A stretch of DNA of 8,419 nt from Gordoniibacillus chartarius (GTDB lineage: Bacteria; Bacillota; Bacilli; Paenibacillales; NBRC-103111): the NCBI RefSeq assembly GCF_042432825.1, contig NZ_JBHLWN010000007.1, positions 1-8,419 of the forward strand, in the 5' to 3' direction. Positions 6,466 through 8,419 of the stretch are shown here, piece after piece. The number at the start of each line of letters is the position of its first letter. The stretch's first letter is position 1. The notes beneath the pieces are model-generated. The model was not told the DNA's origin, made no database searches, and saw only the letters and a list, made by a program, of their open reading frames with translations. The position numbers and the translations under genes are program-made.

Positions 6466-8385
6466 CTACTGACCGTCGGGGCCGTTGCTGCCGTAAACCA
6501 TGACTTCGTTAATACTGGTCGCCGTCGTGATGTTGTTTCCGGATACAGCAATCCGAAGATACCGTGCCGTCGTATCCGGGATATCGTAAATTTCATAATC
6601 GTCGGTCACTTTCCCCGAGCTCGGCCCTTGATAGACCTTCGTCCATGTCTGTCCATCCGTCGATGTCAGCAGATCAAAGAAGAATTGACGCTGATTGCCA
6701 AACCGCCAGGTGATGCCGACATACGTGGCCGTCGTCTCGGAGCCGAGGTCGAAGTCGATGGTGTTCGGTCCGCTGACGGACCAGTATGTCGTCGGATCGT
6801 GATCCGCGGCGCGCGGCCCCGGCCAATCGTTGTTGGCAGGTCCGCTGTCGGCCAAGTACGTGACAGGCAATACCAGGACATCCGTGAGCACGCCCGAGAA
6901 TATGCCCCGGGTTAAATCGATGAAATATTTACCCGGTCGATCGACGCCCTGGTCATCCGTTACTTCCACAACGGCCGTTCCCGGTATGCCGGAAGCCGGC
7001 GTTACGGTTACCGTGTCGTTCGGGTCCGCAGCGACAGCCGTGATCGCAGGGACGGTCTGGGTCAGGAAGGGAACTTCCACCGCGTATTTCATCTTCATCG
7101 AGCGGAAGCCGGCAACCGGCACACCATCGACCTTGAGCTGCGACAAGAGCGCGGTAGGCGTCGAATCGATGCTCCACGCCTGCAGCGGCGTCACAGCCGG
7201 CACATCGGCAGGCGGCGCTTCAATGACGGACAACGGCGTGAATCGAACGGCAATCGTCAGTTGATCCTTGGCAGCCGGGATGTGAATCGTCAGCTTCCTC
7301 ACGTTGGCATTCAACTTCTGGCCGGCGTAACTATCCGTTGTCGGTAACGGGGTCGCCGTCCGAACCTCAAAGCTCGCCACGCTTGGGGACAGGAGCTGGG
7401 CATAAAGCCGTTGGCCATTCTTCGTGAGGAGGGCCGATTTGCCGTCCGGTGCGACTGTGATCTCCGGCGCATCCGTATGCATGAACCAATACAAGTCCGA
7501 CGGGGCTTTCAGCTGAAGCTCATCCTGAAGGAGGAAGCTGCTGCGGAATTGGCCCAGCATCATGCCCCGCTTCGCGTACACGACGTCATCCTTGTAGGCC
7601 GACGTCATATCCACGACGGCGTAGCCGCCCTCCGGCTTGGAATCGTAAGCGATGATCGGCGCGTTGGCGTCGAGCGCCTGATCCGGTCCGTCGTCCGGGT
7701 TGATCACCAGCGTGTTGGAGCCTTCGGCCCTCGTGCGGTACCAATCCCATCGGTTGGGATCGGCTTCGGGGTTGCTCGTGAAGTATCCCTGCACGTTATA
7801 GTCTGCGTCGTCTTTTCCAAGATCGACGGCCCACCGGACGCCCAGCGCATCCAGAACGAATGTCCCGATGTCGAGGTTGTTGTGCAGGGTATTCGATATC
7901 GCATAATCGTTGATCCCGCCCTTGACCGCGACGTAGTTGGCGCCGGGATCGCTCCAGGAATCGCGGAAGGTAGCGACATTGTTCTTCAGCGGATGATCGT
8001 ACAGCGAATCAAGCTGCTGCGGATCATTGCTGGCGCCGTACATTCCCGGACGGTACCAGACCAGATCCAACGGAAGCACTACATGATTCTCCCTATAGCT
8101 GAATTCCCTGTACCAGGATACATCCGGGTCTCCGAGCAAATCCGCAAATAGCAGAAGCTGCGGCGTATCGAGTATCTTCGAATGCGCATCCGCATAATTG
8201 AACGGACCTTTCGGGCCGTGCAGGTTTGCCATATACTTCGCGGTCTCGCGGACGCCGGTCTGGTTCATAAAGCCATAATCGGTGCCCAGCGTCGTATGGA
8301 GCGCCGACATCATATACGCGAAATATTCGGTCGCGTAGTTCCAATACCCAGTCCCTTCCCACTGGCATTGCATAAAAGTTATCAC
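6466..8385 (-). CDS. Heparinase II/III family polysaccharide lyase with discoidin domain, N-terminally truncated (probable remnant)
   Basis: The open frame is 639 codons, from a GTG at 8385 to TAG at 6466. It holds the C-terminal part of a large secreted lyase. WEGTGYWNYATEY near residues 9-21 is the end of the helical toroid domain. The beta-sandwich catalytic region runs to about 385. It includes HNNLDIGTFVLDALGVRWA at 168-186, with conserved His168, followed by VDLG (Asp188), and WFMHT (His303). An Ig/cadherin-like beta domain spans about 388-492. A discoidin (F5/8 type C) carbohydrate-binding domain spans about 505-633 (DHDPTTYWSVSGP, then STDGQTW, ending INEVMVYG). Full-length relatives have several hundred more N-terminal residues with a signal peptide; none is present, and neither GTG 8385 nor ATG 8373 has a ribosome site. 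Such enzymes cleave uronic-acid-containing polysaccharides by beta-elimination. The missing part carries other catalytic residues, so the fragment is unlikely to be active. It is convergent with the transporter operon. Family assignment is firm, functional status is not. Confidence 0.85.
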   Translation of the reverse strand: MITFMQCQWEGTGYWNYATEYFAYMMSALHTTLGTDYGFMNQTGVRETAKYMANLHGPKGPFNYADAHSKILDTPQLLLFADLLGDPDVSWYREFSYRENHVVLPLDLVWYRPGMYGASNDPQQLDSLYDHPLKNNVATFRDSWSDPGANYVAVKGGINDYAISNTLHNNLDIGTFVLDALGVRWAVDLGKDDADYNVQGYFTSNPEADPNRWDWYRTRAEGSNTLVINPDDGPDQALDANAPIIAYDSKPEGGYAVVDMTSAYKDDVVYAKRGMMLGQFRSSFLLQDELQLKAPSDLYWFMHTDAPEITVAPDGKSALLTKNGQRLYAQLLSPSVASFEVRTATPLPTTDSYAGQKLNANVRKLTIHIPAAKDQLTIAVRFTPLSVIEAPPADVPAVTPLQAWSIDSTPTALLSQLKVDGVPVAGFRSMKMKYAVEVPFLTQTVPAITAVAADPNDTVTVTPASGIPGTAVVEVTDDQGVDRPGKYFIDLTRGIFSGVLTDVLVLPVTYLADSGPANNDWPGPRAADHDPTTYWSVSGPNTIDFDLGSETTATYVGITWRFGNQRQFFFDLLTSTDGQTWTKVYQGPSSGKVTDDYEIYDIPDTTARYLRIAVSGNNITTATSINEVMVYGSNGPDGQ

Positions 8386-8419
8386 GAAAAACCCACATTA
8401 AATATTTACTAATAATGTA
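8371..8419. other. AT-rich foreign-looking sequence at the lyase break point
   Basis: Only 11 of the last 49 bases are G or C, in sharp contrast to the adjoining gene. Lyase-like protein sequence starts about codon 8 of the minus-strand frame (QWEGTGYW); upstream of it the frame meets TAA at 8400-8398. A small inverted repeat, ACATTA (8395-8400) with TAATGT (8413-8418), lies inside. This fits the end of an insertion sequence or another rearrangement joined within the lyase gene. No transposase is visible and no element family can be named. Confidence 0.45.

Noticed and set aside
7411..8151. 246-codon plus-strand open frame opposite the lyase
   Set aside because: It is the antisense shadow of the lyase, whose minus-strand frame has clear heparinase and discoidin motifs; the plus frame has no ribosome site and no recognisable domain.
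1..8419. CRISPR arrays, tRNA or rRNA genes, phage or toxin-antitoxin genes
   Set aside because: No repeat arrays, cloverleaf-like sequences or matching protein motifs were seen on either strand.

Overview
The window reads as a carbohydrate-uptake locus from a Gram-positive spore-former of the Paenibacillus/Cohnella type. This rests on strong GGAGG ribosome binding sites, one TTG start, moderately high GC, a lipobox-type binding protein instead of a periplasmic one, a membrane-anchored AraC regulator, and LplB/LplC-type permeases. Genus-level placement is inference.

Plus strand, about 173-6262, is four genes in a row. First comes a 770-residue two-transmembrane AraC-family regulator. It is followed after a 147-base regulatory gap by a lipoprotein sugar-binding protein, and then by two inner-membrane permeases (LplB-like and LplC-like). 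No ATP-binding subunit is encoded here, so the transporter probably uses a shared MsmX-type ATPase encoded elsewhere. The gap before the binding-protein gene holds a direct repeat with 21-23 base spacing, as expected for an AraC-type operator, and a perfect 7-bp inverted repeat in the likely leader. A hairpin with a T-run between the binding-protein gene and the permeases probably lowers permease expression relative to the binding protein.

Minus strand, about 8370-6358, is convergent with the operon and separated from it by a long hairpin that looks like a bidirectional terminator. It carries the C-terminal part of a heparinase II/III family polysaccharide lyase with a discoidin (F5/8 type C) domain. 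The gene is damaged at both ends. Its 5' part is missing and is replaced at the window edge by 49 very AT-rich bases that look foreign. At the 3' end, two in-frame amber codons interrupt a reading frame that otherwise runs on to a TAA just before the terminator. It is most likely a gene remnant.

Taken together: the regulator would sense an extracellular signal and activate import of an oligosaccharide, and the lyase once degraded (or, by readthrough and an intact copy elsewhere, still degrades) a uronic-acid-type polysaccharide nearby. The substrate cannot be read from the sequence. I see no clearly novel system; the most interesting items are the double-amber tail, the foreign-looking junction and the candidate operator.
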